41,833 bases of DNA. Origin: Pseudomonadota bacterium (GTDB lineage Bacteria; Myxococcota; Myxococcia; Myxococcales; Myxococcaceae). The position numbers and the translations under genes are program-made. Below are positions 31,798 through 38,991 of the stretch, piece by piece (position 1 is the stretch's first letter; each line of letters starts with the position of its first letter). Where the stretch lies: contig JAFAFL010000115.1 in NCBI GenBank assembly GCA_023423535.1, forward strand, positions 1-41,833. Direction: 5' to 3'. The notes under the pieces were generated by a model. It had not been told where the DNA came from and made no database searches. It worked only from the letters and a program-made list of their open reading frames with translations.

Positions 31798-32754
31798 CTA
31801 CACGTAGGTCAGCCAGTCCTTGTAGCGCTCGTCCTCGCCGCGGACGATCTTGAAGTAGCTCTCCTGCACCCACTTGGAGAGCTCGCCCACGCCGCCCTTG
31901 CCGATCTTCCGGTTGTCCACCTCGCGCACCGGGGTGATCTCCGCGGCGGTGCCGGTGAAGAAGATCTCGTCGCAGATGTAGAGCGCGTCGCGGGTGAAGG
32001 TGACCTCCTCCACCGGGCGGTCCTGGTGCTTGAGCAGCTGCAGGATGGTGTCGCGGGTGATGCCGGCGAGGATCGGCGAGGAGAGCGGCGGCGTCTTCAC
32101 CACGCCCATCCGGCTGAGCATGAAGATGTTCTCGCCCGAGGCCTCGGCGACGAAGCCCGAGGTATCGAGAAGGATGGCCTCGTCGTAGCCGGCCATCACC
32201 GCCTCGCGCTTGGCGAGGATGCTGTTCACGTACTGGCCGGTGATCTTCCCGCGGACCATGTTCACGTTCACGTGCATGCGCGTGAACGAGGAGACCTTCG
32301 CGCGGATGCCCTCGCGCAGGCCCTTGTCACCGAGGTACGCGCCCCAGTCCCACGCCGCCACCGCCACCCGCGTCGGGTTCCTCGCGCCGAGGCCCATCGC
32401 ACCGTCGCCCATGAACGCGACCGGGCGCAGGTAGCAGCCGCCACCGAAGAGGTGCTTCTGCTTCGCCACCGTCTCGATGCACGCCCTCTCCACCTCGTCC
32501 TGGGTGAAGGGCATGTCGAGCATGAGGATGTGCGCGGAGTCGAAGAGCCGGCGGATGTGCTCCTTCAGCCGGAAGATCGCCAGGCGTCCGTCGTGGGTGC
32601 GGTAGGCGCGGATGCCCTCGAACACGCCGAACCCGTAGTGCAGCGCGTGGGTCATCACGTGGACGTTGCTCTCTGCCCACGGGACGAACTTTCCATCGAG
32701 CCAGATGCATTCGGCGCGCAACGCCGTCGAAGAAGTGGAGGTCGAGGAGCTCAT
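31798..32754 (-). CDS. ilvE: Branched-chain amino acid aminotransferase
   Basis: A 318-residue fold-type IV PLP enzyme catalysing the last step of Val, Leu and Ile synthesis and the first of their breakdown. Marks: N-terminal IWLDGKFVPW, HYGFGVFEGIRAY, PLP-binding Lys170 in RGKITGQYVNS, the GYDEAILLD strand, the FVAEASGENIF loop with its PLP-contacting Glu, LAGITRD and FFTGTAAEITPVREVD. The start at 32754 (MSSSTST...) is preferred over the longer frame because it follows the promoter candidate. In myxobacteria branched-chain acyl groups feed iso-fatty acids and signalling lipids; a link to the acyl-CoA dehydrogenase at 1612 is possible but not shown by position. A 57-base gap separates it from the patatin gene upstream. 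Confidence 0.95.
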   Translation of the reverse strand: MSSSTSTSSTALRAECIWLDGKFVPWAESNVHVMTHALHYGFGVFEGIRAYRTHDGRLAIFRLKEHIRRLFDSAHILMLDMPFTQDEVERACIETVAKQKHLFGGGCYLRPVAFMGDGAMGLGARNPTRVAVAAWDWGAYLGDKGLREGIRAKVSSFTRMHVNVNMVRGKITGQYVNSILAKREAVMAGYDEAILLDTSGFVAEASGENIFMLSRMGVVKTPPLSSPILAGITRDTILQLLKHQDRPVEEVTFTRDALYICDEIFFTGTAAEITPVREVDNRKIGKGGVGELSKWVQESYFKIVRGEDERYKDWLTYV

Positions 32755-32762
32755 GGCGCGGG

Positions 32763-32792
32763 TTCCTATCCTCCGGCCTTCCGGAGTGTCAA
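32763..32792 (-). promoter_or_regulatory. ilvE promoter candidate with palindromic spacer
   Basis: On the minus strand a consensus -35 (TTGACA, 32792-32787) is followed at once by a perfect inverted repeat CTCCGG-aagg-CCGGAG (32786-32771) that fills the spacer. The -10 is weak: GATAGG with a 16-base or TAGGAA with an 18-base spacer. A regulator bound in the spacer is a reasonable guess. Confidence 0.4.
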
Positions 32793-32811
32793 AGCTCAAT
32801 GGGGCGCGCGT

Positions 32812-34227
32812 TCACAGCATGGGCAGCGGCGCGAGCATGCGCGTGAGAAAGGGAACGTGCGGCTTGAGCTGTTCGCGGCCCATGCGGATCGCCAGCGTCG
32901 TCTGCTCCACGTTCGGCACCAGCTCGATCGGCGAGAGCGTGCGCTTGAAGTCGAGCACGAGGTGCGCGTACGGCCGGTTCCCCGCCACGTTCGTCTCCGC
33001 CAGCCGCTGCAGCGGAAGCCAGAGCGGCGTGGTGATGCGCGTGGCGAAGCCGTTCAAGGCGAGGATGAACGCGTTGCGCGTGCCGATGGTGCCCTTGTGC
33101 ACCGCCCGCCACGCCGCGCGCGCGGGGAGGTTGTCCACCAGCCCGCCGTCGATCAGCGCGCCGAGCCGCTTCTGGGTGAAGAGCGCGTCGAGCATCCCCC
33201 GCATCCTCGGATCGTCGCGCATGACGTCGTAGTGGATGACGCCGGGCAGCGCGCAGGAGAAGCCGGCTGCATCGAGCGCGTCGAACTCGCGCGTCTCGCT
33301 GTCCGCGCCGAGGTGCAGCTTCACCATGATCTCCGGCCGCAGATAGAACTCGCCGAGCGCCGAGACCGCGCGCTGCGCCTGCCTCGCCAGCGCCGCCGGG
33401 TTGAGCACCTGCCGCGGCGCGAAGGAGACGAGCTTTGCGTAGAAGTCGAGCGGGTGGGGGAGCATCCCGCGACGAACGCCGCTCACGCTGAGGATGACGG
33501 GGATGGGCAGGTCGCGCAGGCGAAGGCCGGTGCCGCCTTCAGGGCCGGCGTCGAAGTAGCGGCCCACGCCCGCGCGCAGGAGCAGCCGCATCGCGCCGGG
33601 CACGCCGTAGCGGCTGTCGGTGGAGATGGCGCGGAAGAGCTTCTTCCAGGTGAGCCCGCGCACGATGTTCACCATCTCGGTGTGGTTGAAGTGCGGCATC
33701 CGCGAGCGGAAGAGCGAGAGGATCGCGCCGATGCTCGTGCCCGCGAGCAGCGACGGCTTCACCCCGAACTCCTCCAGCAGATCCATCACCCCCAGATAGA
33801 CGTAGCCGGTCCCGCCGCCGCCGCCCGCGACGATGACGAGCGACTTCTGCCGCAGTTCCCTGTGGATCGCCTCCGCCGGCACGCGGTCCTTCATCCGGCG
33901 CAGGAGCCGGTCGCGCGTGCGCAGCGTCTCTTCGCGCAGGTCGCGGATGTGGGGGAGGAGGGCCTCGCGCGCGGGCGGACGTTTGCCGAGGAGAAGGGGC
34001 TTGAGCCGGTAGGTCACGTCCTCGCGGAAGGGCGCGAGGAAGGCGCCCATGCCCACGTCGCGGCCTTCGTGACGGACCTTGTAGAGCCGCGCGAGCGAGA
34101 GCGCGGTGCGCAGGACCGCCTCGTCCATCGGGTTCAGCAGGTCCGGCTGGGCTTCGCTGGCGCGGACGAGCGCGCTCTCCATCTCCTCCAACGGGCGGGT
34201 GATCTCGAAACGTTCGCGGAGGAGCAC
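32812..34227 (-). CDS. Patatin-like phospholipase
   Basis: A 471-residue lipid acyl hydrolase of the patatin/RssA family. The oxyanion loop AGGGGGTGY (~134-142), the nucleophile elbow GTSIG (Ser165) and the DGG motif (Asp360 in ALIDGGLVDN) make a complete Ser-Asp dyad, so it should be active. An N-terminal ~120-residue helical region (DPLN-like MDEAVLRTALSLARLYK) is extra to the catalytic domain, and the C-terminus extends ~110 residues beyond DGG. There is no signal peptide or membrane helix; it is likely cytoplasmic or membrane-peripheral. The GTG start at 34227 has no clear ribosome site. It is divergent from the M18 aminopeptidase gene (70-base gap). Confidence 0.88.
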   Translation of the reverse strand: MLLRERFEITRPLEEMESALVRASEAQPDLLNPMDEAVLRTALSLARLYKVRHEGRDVGMGAFLAPFREDVTYRLKPLLLGKRPPAREALLPHIRDLREETLRTRDRLLRRMKDRVPAEAIHRELRQKSLVIVAGGGGGTGYVYLGVMDLLEEFGVKPSLLAGTSIGAILSLFRSRMPHFNHTEMVNIVRGLTWKKLFRAISTDSRYGVPGAMRLLLRAGVGRYFDAGPEGGTGLRLRDLPIPVILSVSGVRRGMLPHPLDFYAKLVSFAPRQVLNPAALARQAQRAVSALGEFYLRPEIMVKLHLGADSETREFDALDAAGFSCALPGVIHYDVMRDDPRMRGMLDALFTQKRLGALIDGGLVDNLPARAAWRAVHKGTIGTRNAFILALNGFATRITTPLWLPLQRLAETNVAGNRPYAHLVLDFKRTLSPIELVPNVEQTTLAIRMGREQLKPHVPFLTRMLAPLPML

Positions 34228-34297
34228 GGCGGGTGCGCGAGATTAGGCGGGCCGCTGCCACTTGTCCGCGCCGTTCTGCCGGATAGTGTCCGCGCCC

Positions 34298-35647
34298 ATG
34301 TCGACCCAGACCACGATCCCTTCTTCGTCTTCGTCTTCGTCGGGCAGCACCGACCTCGCGCAGGATCTCCTCGACTACATCGACGCGTCGCCGACGCCGT
34401 GGCACGCGGTGGTGGAGAGCGCTCGCCGGCTGGAGGCGAACGGGTATCGCCGGCTCGACGAGAAGGAGAGCTGGAAGCTCGAGGCGGGCGACAAGGTGTA
34501 CGTCATCCGCAACGGCACGAGCATCGCCGCCTTCCACATCGGCAGCGAGGCGCCGGAGACCGCCGGCTTCCGCCTCGTGGGCGCGCACACCGACTCGCCG
34601 AACCTGCGGCTGAAGCCGAACGCGCAGTACCAGAAGGGCGGCTACCACCAGCTCGGCGTGGAGATCTACGGCGGGGTGCTCCTCTACACCTGGCTCGACC
34701 GCGACCTCTCCGTTGCCGGCCGGCTCGTCGTCTCGCGGGAGGGCAGGACCGAGTCGCACCTCGTGGATCTCGGCCGCGAGCCGGTGGTGCGCGTGCCGTC
34801 CCTGGCCATCCACCTCAACCGCGGCGTGAACGCGGAAGGGCTGAAGCTCAACGCGCAGGAGCACATGGCGCCGCTGCTCGGGCTGCAGGCGCTGGGCACG
34901 AGCGACCTGATGGGCCTGCTCTGCGACGAGCTCGGCACGCGCGGGGTGAAGGTCACGCCGGCGGACGTGCTCGGGTTCGACCTCTGCCTCTACGACGTCC
35001 AGCGTGGCGCCCGCAGCGGCTTCAACGGCGAGTTCCTGCAGACCGCGCGGCTGGACAACCTCGCGTCGTGCCACTCGGGGCTCACCGCGCTGCTCGCCGC
35101 GGACGCGCCGAAGGCCACCTGCGGCGCCGTTCTCTACGATCACGAAGAGGTGGGCAGCCGCAGCGCGCAGGGCGCCGCGTCACCGTTCCTCCGTGACTGC
35201 CTGCAGCGGATCACCAGCGCCCGGTCCACGGATGGCGCGAGCCCCGACGCATGGCACCGCGCGATGCAGGCCTCGTTCATGGTCAGCGCGGACATGGCGC
35301 ACGCGCTGCACCCGAACTACGCCGACAAGCACGAGCCCCGGCACCAGCCGCTGCTCGGCGCGGGTCCGGTAATCAAGAGCAACGTGAACCAGTCCTACGC
35401 CACCGATGGCGAGACCTCCGCCTTCTTCACCGCGCTCGCGCGCGAGGCGGGCGTGGCGCTGCAGCACTTCGTCGTCCGCACGGACATGCCGTGTGGCAGC
35501 ACCATCGGCCCCATCAGCGCCGGCGAGCTGGGGATCAAGACCATCGACGTGGGGAATCCCATGCTGTCGATGCACTCCATCCGCGAGATGGCCGCCGCGA
35601 GCGACGTGGAGAAGATGGTCGCGGTGCTGACGCGCTACTTCGTCTGA
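34298..35647 (+). CDS. apeB: M18 family aminopeptidase
   Basis: A 449-residue cytoplasmic zinc aminopeptidase. The five metal ligands can be placed: His97 in GAHTDSPNLRLK, Asp253 in RLDNLAS, Glu284 with catalytic Glu283 in DHEEVGSRS, Asp332 in SADMAHALHPN, and His426 in SMHSIRE. M18 enzymes form large tetrahedral dodecamers and remove acidic or neutral N-terminal residues from peptides. The ATG at 34298 is chosen; a TTG at 34262 would add residues without family match. A Ser-rich stretch (residues 9-18) follows the start. The neighbour on the left is divergent and the toxin-antitoxin pair on the right is convergent, so it is a single-gene unit. Confidence 0.95.
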   Translation: MSTQTTIPSSSSSSSGSTDLAQDLLDYIDASPTPWHAVVESARRLEANGYRRLDEKESWKLEAGDKVYVIRNGTSIAAFHIGSEAPETAGFRLVGAHTDSPNLRLKPNAQYQKGGYHQLGVEIYGGVLLYTWLDRDLSVAGRLVVSREGRTESHLVDLGREPVVRVPSLAIHLNRGVNAEGLKLNAQEHMAPLLGLQALGTSDLMGLLCDELGTRGVKVTPADVLGFDLCLYDVQRGARSGFNGEFLQTARLDNLASCHSGLTALLAADAPKATCGAVLYDHEEVGSRSAQGAASPFLRDCLQRITSARSTDGASPDAWHRAMQASFMVSADMAHALHPNYADKHEPRHQPLLGAGPVIKSNVNQSYATDGETSAFFTALAREAGVALQHFVVRTDMPCGSTIGPISAGELGIKTIDVGNPMLSMHSIREMAAASDVEKMVAVLTRYFV

Positions 35648-35681
35648 TCCGGGTAGCCGAGTCCGCTCGGGCCGGGACCAC

Positions 35682-36113
35682 TCACACGAGCGGGTTCCGG
35701 ACCCGCAGCCCGGGGAAGCGCCCGAAGTCCCGATCGGCCGTGAGCAGCTCCGTGACACCGTTCTCGAGCGCGAGGGCAGCGATGTGCGCATCGTGCACCG
35801 CGTTGCCGACGGCGCGCCCGTGGAGGACGGTTTCCCTGAAGAAGGCGCGATGCGACGGGCCATCGCCCAGCAGAACGACGGTCGGCGAGTCCATGAACGC
35901 TTCGATCATCTCGATGGCTTCGGGTAGCGCAGTCGGGGGAGCGAAGATGCGCGGGTGCGTCACGATCTTCACGAACTCGTAGACGCAGGGCCACGGTAGT
36001 GCCCACCGCCCGGCGCCCTCCGCGAGCGACGTCATCACCCCGATCGCTCGAGCATGATGCACGGACTCCGCTCGCACGGCGTGCACCAGCAAGTTCGTGT
36101 CCACTGCGATCAC
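35682..36113 (-). CDS. vapC: PIN-domain toxin (VapC-like RNase)
   Basis: A 143-residue PIN-domain protein, the family length for VapC toxins, which cleave tRNA or rRNA. The acidic metal site is complete: Asp5 (AVDTNLLVH), Glu46 (VYEFVKIV), Asp108 (VHDAHIAAL) and Asp127/Asp129 (LTADRDFGRF). It overlaps the antitoxin by 4 bases (ATGA), the usual coupling in vapBC pairs. Nothing suggests inactivation. Confidence 0.9.
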   Translation of the reverse strand: MIAVDTNLLVHAVRAESVHHARAIGVMTSLAEGAGRWALPWPCVYEFVKIVTHPRIFAPPTALPEAIEMIEAFMDSPTVVLLGDGPSHRAFFRETVLHGRAVGNAVHDAHIAALALENGVTELLTADRDFGRFPGLRVRNPLV

Positions 36114-36370
36114 TCGATACCGTCCATGAGGTCGCGCAATCCCTTGGCGTCATCGAGGTCCACGCCGGGCTGAAGCCGCCCGCGAATCAGCTTCAGTCGT
36201 GCCCCCAGCCGGTAGTCGTCAGAGACGGCTTGCTTCGTCTGGGTGGGCAGGGCGGGCAGGTGCGCTCGTAGGGTCCGCTCGAGCAATTCTTCAACGCTGG
36301 TTCCTTCGCGGTGCGCCCGTTCTCTCGCCAACCGAACGAGCTCGACATCGAGTTCCACGGGCTCACGCAT
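36110..36370 (-). CDS. Antitoxin partner of the PIN toxin
   Basis: An 86-residue protein immediately upstream of, and overlapping, the PIN toxin. The N-terminal ~45 residues (VELDVELVRLARERAHREG, then TSVEELLERTLR) fit a ribbon-helix-helix fold: one strand followed by two helices. The C-terminal half is longer and acidic near its end (DDAKGLRDLMDGIE), as expected for a toxin-wrapping tail. Such antitoxins usually repress their own operon; no clear operator is visible in the 123 bases upstream. Confidence 0.82.
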   Translation of the reverse strand: MREPVELDVELVRLARERAHREGTSVEELLERTLRAHLPALPTQTKQAVSDDYRLGARLKLIRGRLQPGVDLDDAKGLRDLMDGIE

Positions 36371-36411
36371 GGACGAACGATAGAGACCCGCACCAGACGC
36401 CGCAACGACAC

Positions 36412-36457
36412 CGGCCCCGCGCGCCGCACCCTCCGAGAGGGCATGGCGGCGGGGCCG
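36412..36457 (-). terminator. Large hairpin after the Cys-rich/propeller lipoprotein gene
   Basis: CGGCCCCG pairs with CGGGGCCG, and a further CCGC/GCGG and an inner CCCTC-cga-GAGGG stem lie within it. It begins 36 bases after the lipoprotein stop (minus strand). No T tract follows, so it may act as a 3' stabiliser or a factor-dependent stop. The remainder of the 123-base gap upstream of the antitoxin shows nothing else. Confidence 0.45.
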
Positions 36458-36493
36458 CGCTTCACGTCACGATCTCGGTGCCTGTAGCGCGCG

Positions 36494-38680
36494 CTACGGC
36501 ACCACGCACACGAGCCCGAGGATGTTCGTCGCGCCGGTCACGCTGGTGGTCCCGACGACGGTCGTCGCGCCGGTGGCCCGGTTGACGATGCTCAGCCCAT
36601 CGAGGGTGGAGTCCCAGAGGTAGAGGATGTTCGCCACGGGGTCGAACGCGAGGCCGTGTGGGTTCGTGTTCCCGTTCCCCAGCGGCCCCACCAGCGTCGC
36701 CGCCCCTGTCTGCCGGTTGATGACGTACAGGCTGTCGGTGGAGGTGGCGACCAAGTACATCACGTTGTTCACGCTGTCGTGGCCGAGCGCGCCCTGCGCG
36801 GAGAACCCCGCGTTGCCCACCAGCGTCGCCTGGCCGGTGCTGGTGTTGATGGTGAAGAGGTCTCCGTTGGAGAAACCGTAGAGCGTCCCGGTGCTCGAGT
36901 CCCACTCGATGCCGTGCATCAGCAGGTCGCTCCCGTAGTGGCCGACGAGCGTCGCGACACCGGTTGCCAGGTTCAGCGTGTAGAGCGAATCATTGCCAGT
37001 GGAGCTGAGATAGACGGTCTTCGTCACCGGATCCTGCGCGAGCGAGGCGGTGGTGCTTGCGTTCGAGGTCGCGGTGGAAACCAGCGTGGGGTGCCCGGTC
37101 ATCGGGTGGATGCTGAAGATCCCCCGCGAACTGTCGATGCCGTAGAGGTCGCACCCGCGCTCGATCACGCAGGCCGGAGTGCAGCCGTCGCCCGTCATCG
37201 AGTTACCGTCGTCGCACTCCTCGCCAGCCTGCACCACGCCGTCACCGCACGCCGGCGCCTGGCACACGTTGCCGCTGGTGCAGATGAGGCTCTGGCAGTC
37301 CGCCGGACCGTTGCAGGTGAGCCCGGTGCCGCACTTCGCGCACACGCCGCCGCAGTCGGTGTCGCTCTCGTTCTGGTTCTTCAGCCCGTCCGAGCAGGTG
37401 GGCAGGGTGCAAAGCCCGTTGAGGCAGAGGTTCGACTGGCAGTCCGCGTTGATGTTGCAGGTCGCGCCGAAGCCGCAGGGCCCGCAGATGCTGCCGCCGC
37501 AGTCGATCGTCGTCTCGTCCTGGTTCTTGATCCCGTCGTTGCACGAGGGCGCCGAGCAGACCTGCCCGAGGCAGATCCCCGTCTGGCAGTCCGTCCCGGC
37601 CACGCACGCCTGACCAATGACGCACGCCGGGCAGGTGCCGCCGCCGCAGTCCGTCGCGGTCTCGGCGCCGTTCTTCACCGTGTCCGTGCACGAGGGCGCC
37701 GCGCACACGTTCGAGGTGCAGACGCCGTCTTGACAATCCAGCGGCAGGTTGCAGACCGCGTTGGTCGGGCACTTCGGACAGGCGGGCCCGCCGCAGTCGG
37801 TGTCGGTCTCGGCGCCGTTCTTCACGTTGTCCACGCACGAGGGCGCGACGCAGATGCCGGAGGGGCAGGCGAAGCTCGCGCAGTCGCTGTGCGCGACGCA
37901 GCCCTGGCCGAGATCGCACGGTCCACAGCTCCCGCCGCAGTCCACGTCGCTCTCGTTCTGGTTCTTCACCCCATCGGTGCAGGTGGCCTCGGCGCAGACG
38001 TTCTCCTCGCAGCGCAGGCTCTGGCAGTCGGACCCCGTCGCGCACGTCTTGCCGTTCGGACAGGCGCCACAGAGCGCGCCGCAGTCGATGTCCGTCTCGC
38101 TCCCGTTCTTCACCCCGTCGAGGCAGGTCGCGGTGGCGCAGGTCCCGTCGGTGCACACGAGGCTCATGCAGTCCGCGCCCTCGGAGCAGATGCGTCCGGT
38201 GGGGCAGCCCTCGCAGCTTCCCCCGCAGTCGTCGTCGGTCTCGTCGCCGTTCTTTACCCCGTCCTCGCAGGAGGCCGCCGCGCAGACGCCGTCGGTGCAC
38301 ACGCCGCTCTGACAGCCCGTCGCCCCGGTGCAGGGCTCTCCGTCGCCGCACGGACCGCAATTGCCGCCGCAGTCGGTCGCCAGCTCGTTGCCGTTCATCA
38401 CTCCGTCCGCGCAGGAGGCCGCCACGCATGTGCCCGCCTGACACACGCCGCTGCGACAGTCCTTCGCCGCCGCGCAGCCCTCGCCATCCGGACACACGTC
38501 GCACGATCCGCCACAGTCCGGGCCGGTCTCGGTGCCGTTCTTCTCGCCGTCGTCGCAGGTGGGGGGAACGACCTCGCCCGCGTCGGGTTCGGTCCCTGCG
38601 TCGGGCGTCGTGTTCTCGGTGGGTCCGCAGGCGGTGAGGAGCACCACCGCGGCAATCGTCCAGGGGGCTAGGAGGCGCAT
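36494..38680 (-). CDS. Lipoprotein with nine Cys-rich repeats and a propeller-like domain
   Basis: A 728-residue exported lipoprotein (lipobox LLTAC, Cys18; a GTG two codons earlier is an alternative start). After a short acidic linker come nine tandem ~48-residue repeats of the form CxDGxKNGxETDxDCGGxCxxC, with two more Cys pairs per unit, ten or so cysteines each. A tenth, different unit follows (CGDGVVQAGEECDDGN), which matches the myxobacterial DGxxxxGExCDDGN repeat. The C-terminal ~220 residues hold repeats of ~42 residues with DLYGIDSSRG, TVYLSSTGNDSLYTLNLATG and NVMYLVATSTDSLYVINRQTG-like strands (shortened here), suggesting a beta-propeller. Disulfides in a long stalk carrying a propeller head would suit a surface adhesin or recognition protein (inference). 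It is divergent from the four-repeat lipoprotein. Confidence 0.88.
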   Translation of the reverse strand: MRLLAPWTIAAVVLLTACGPTENTTPDAGTEPDAGEVVPPTCDDGEKNGTETGPDCGGSCDVCPDGEGCAAAKDCRSGVCQAGTCVAASCADGVMNGNELATDCGGNCGPCGDGEPCTGATGCQSGVCTDGVCAAASCEDGVKNGDETDDDCGGSCEGCPTGRICSEGADCMSLVCTDGTCATATCLDGVKNGSETDIDCGALCGACPNGKTCATGSDCQSLRCEENVCAEATCTDGVKNQNESDVDCGGSCGPCDLGQGCVAHSDCASFACPSGICVAPSCVDNVKNGAETDTDCGGPACPKCPTNAVCNLPLDCQDGVCTSNVCAAPSCTDTVKNGAETATDCGGGTCPACVIGQACVAGTDCQTGICLGQVCSAPSCNDGIKNQDETTIDCGGSICGPCGFGATCNINADCQSNLCLNGLCTLPTCSDGLKNQNESDTDCGGVCAKCGTGLTCNGPADCQSLICTSGNVCQAPACGDGVVQAGEECDDGNSMTGDGCTPACVIERGCDLYGIDSSRGIFSIHPMTGHPTLVSTATSNASTTASLAQDPVTKTVYLSSTGNDSLYTLNLATGVATLVGHYGSDLLMHGIEWDSSTGTLYGFSNGDLFTINTSTGQATLVGNAGFSAQGALGHDSVNNVMYLVATSTDSLYVINRQTGAATLVGPLGNGNTNPHGLAFDPVANILYLWDSTLDGLSIVNRATGATTVVGTTSVTGATNILGLVCVVP
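37253..38565 (-). repeat. Nine tandem ~144-base coding repeats
   Basis: Nine in-frame copies of a 47-49 codon unit encoding CxDGxKNGxETDxDCGG. Copies differ in sequence but keep every Cys; copy 4 has GALC and copies 6-8 carry one extra residue in the CGGxxC segment. Divergence of the copies suggests an old array. Boundaries are approximate. Confidence 0.85.
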
Positions 38681-38727
38681 GCCCACGGTTTGCCAAAGGA
38701 AGCCGTCTCGCGTCGAGCCGATTTGCT

Positions 38728-38873
38728 CGTTTTCTCACAGGCCGAGACGGGCGAAGGGGACACCGTGCCCTGACCAACACCCGGAGCTGTCCCGCCTGCC
38801 GGCACTCGGTGAGGCGTGCGCGCAGGTGGCGCTCGCGCTGGGCGGGTAGCGTTTTCTCAGAGGCCGAGAGGGA
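38728..38873. repeat. 24-base imperfect direct repeat in a divergent promoter region
   Basis: CGTTTTCTCACAGGCCGAGACGGG at 38728-38751 recurs at 38850-38873 with three differences (two of them C to G), 122 bases apart. Each copy has TCTC-N7-GAGA inside it. The 311-base gap 38681-38991 between the two divergent lipoprotein genes holds these repeats and a lower-G+C stretch at ~38897-38935; I see no other gene there. Confidence 0.6.
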
Positions 38874-38991
38874 AGAGGCGTCTTCGGCGCGCGGCGTCAA
38901 TTGCCTTTGAATCTCAGGTTACTTTCGACATGGTTGCACCCCACACGACCAGGCCCGTCGGCCGGACGGCCACAATCTTGGAGGAGAAGTT

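Noticed and set aside
32026..35196. Open frame of 1056 codons on the plus strand across ilvE and patatin
   Set aside because: It is the reverse-frame shadow of two minus-strand genes with complete active sites and continues into a wrong frame of the aminopeptidase gene.
37253..38565. Regular spacing of repeats considered as a CRISPR array
   Set aside because: The repeats are divergent coding units of ~144 bases with no constant repeat and unique spacer pattern.
36656..38671. 671-codon plus-strand frame opposite the Cys-repeat lipoprotein
   Set aside because: Its repetitive look is only the reverse of the Cys repeats; no signal peptide or domain.
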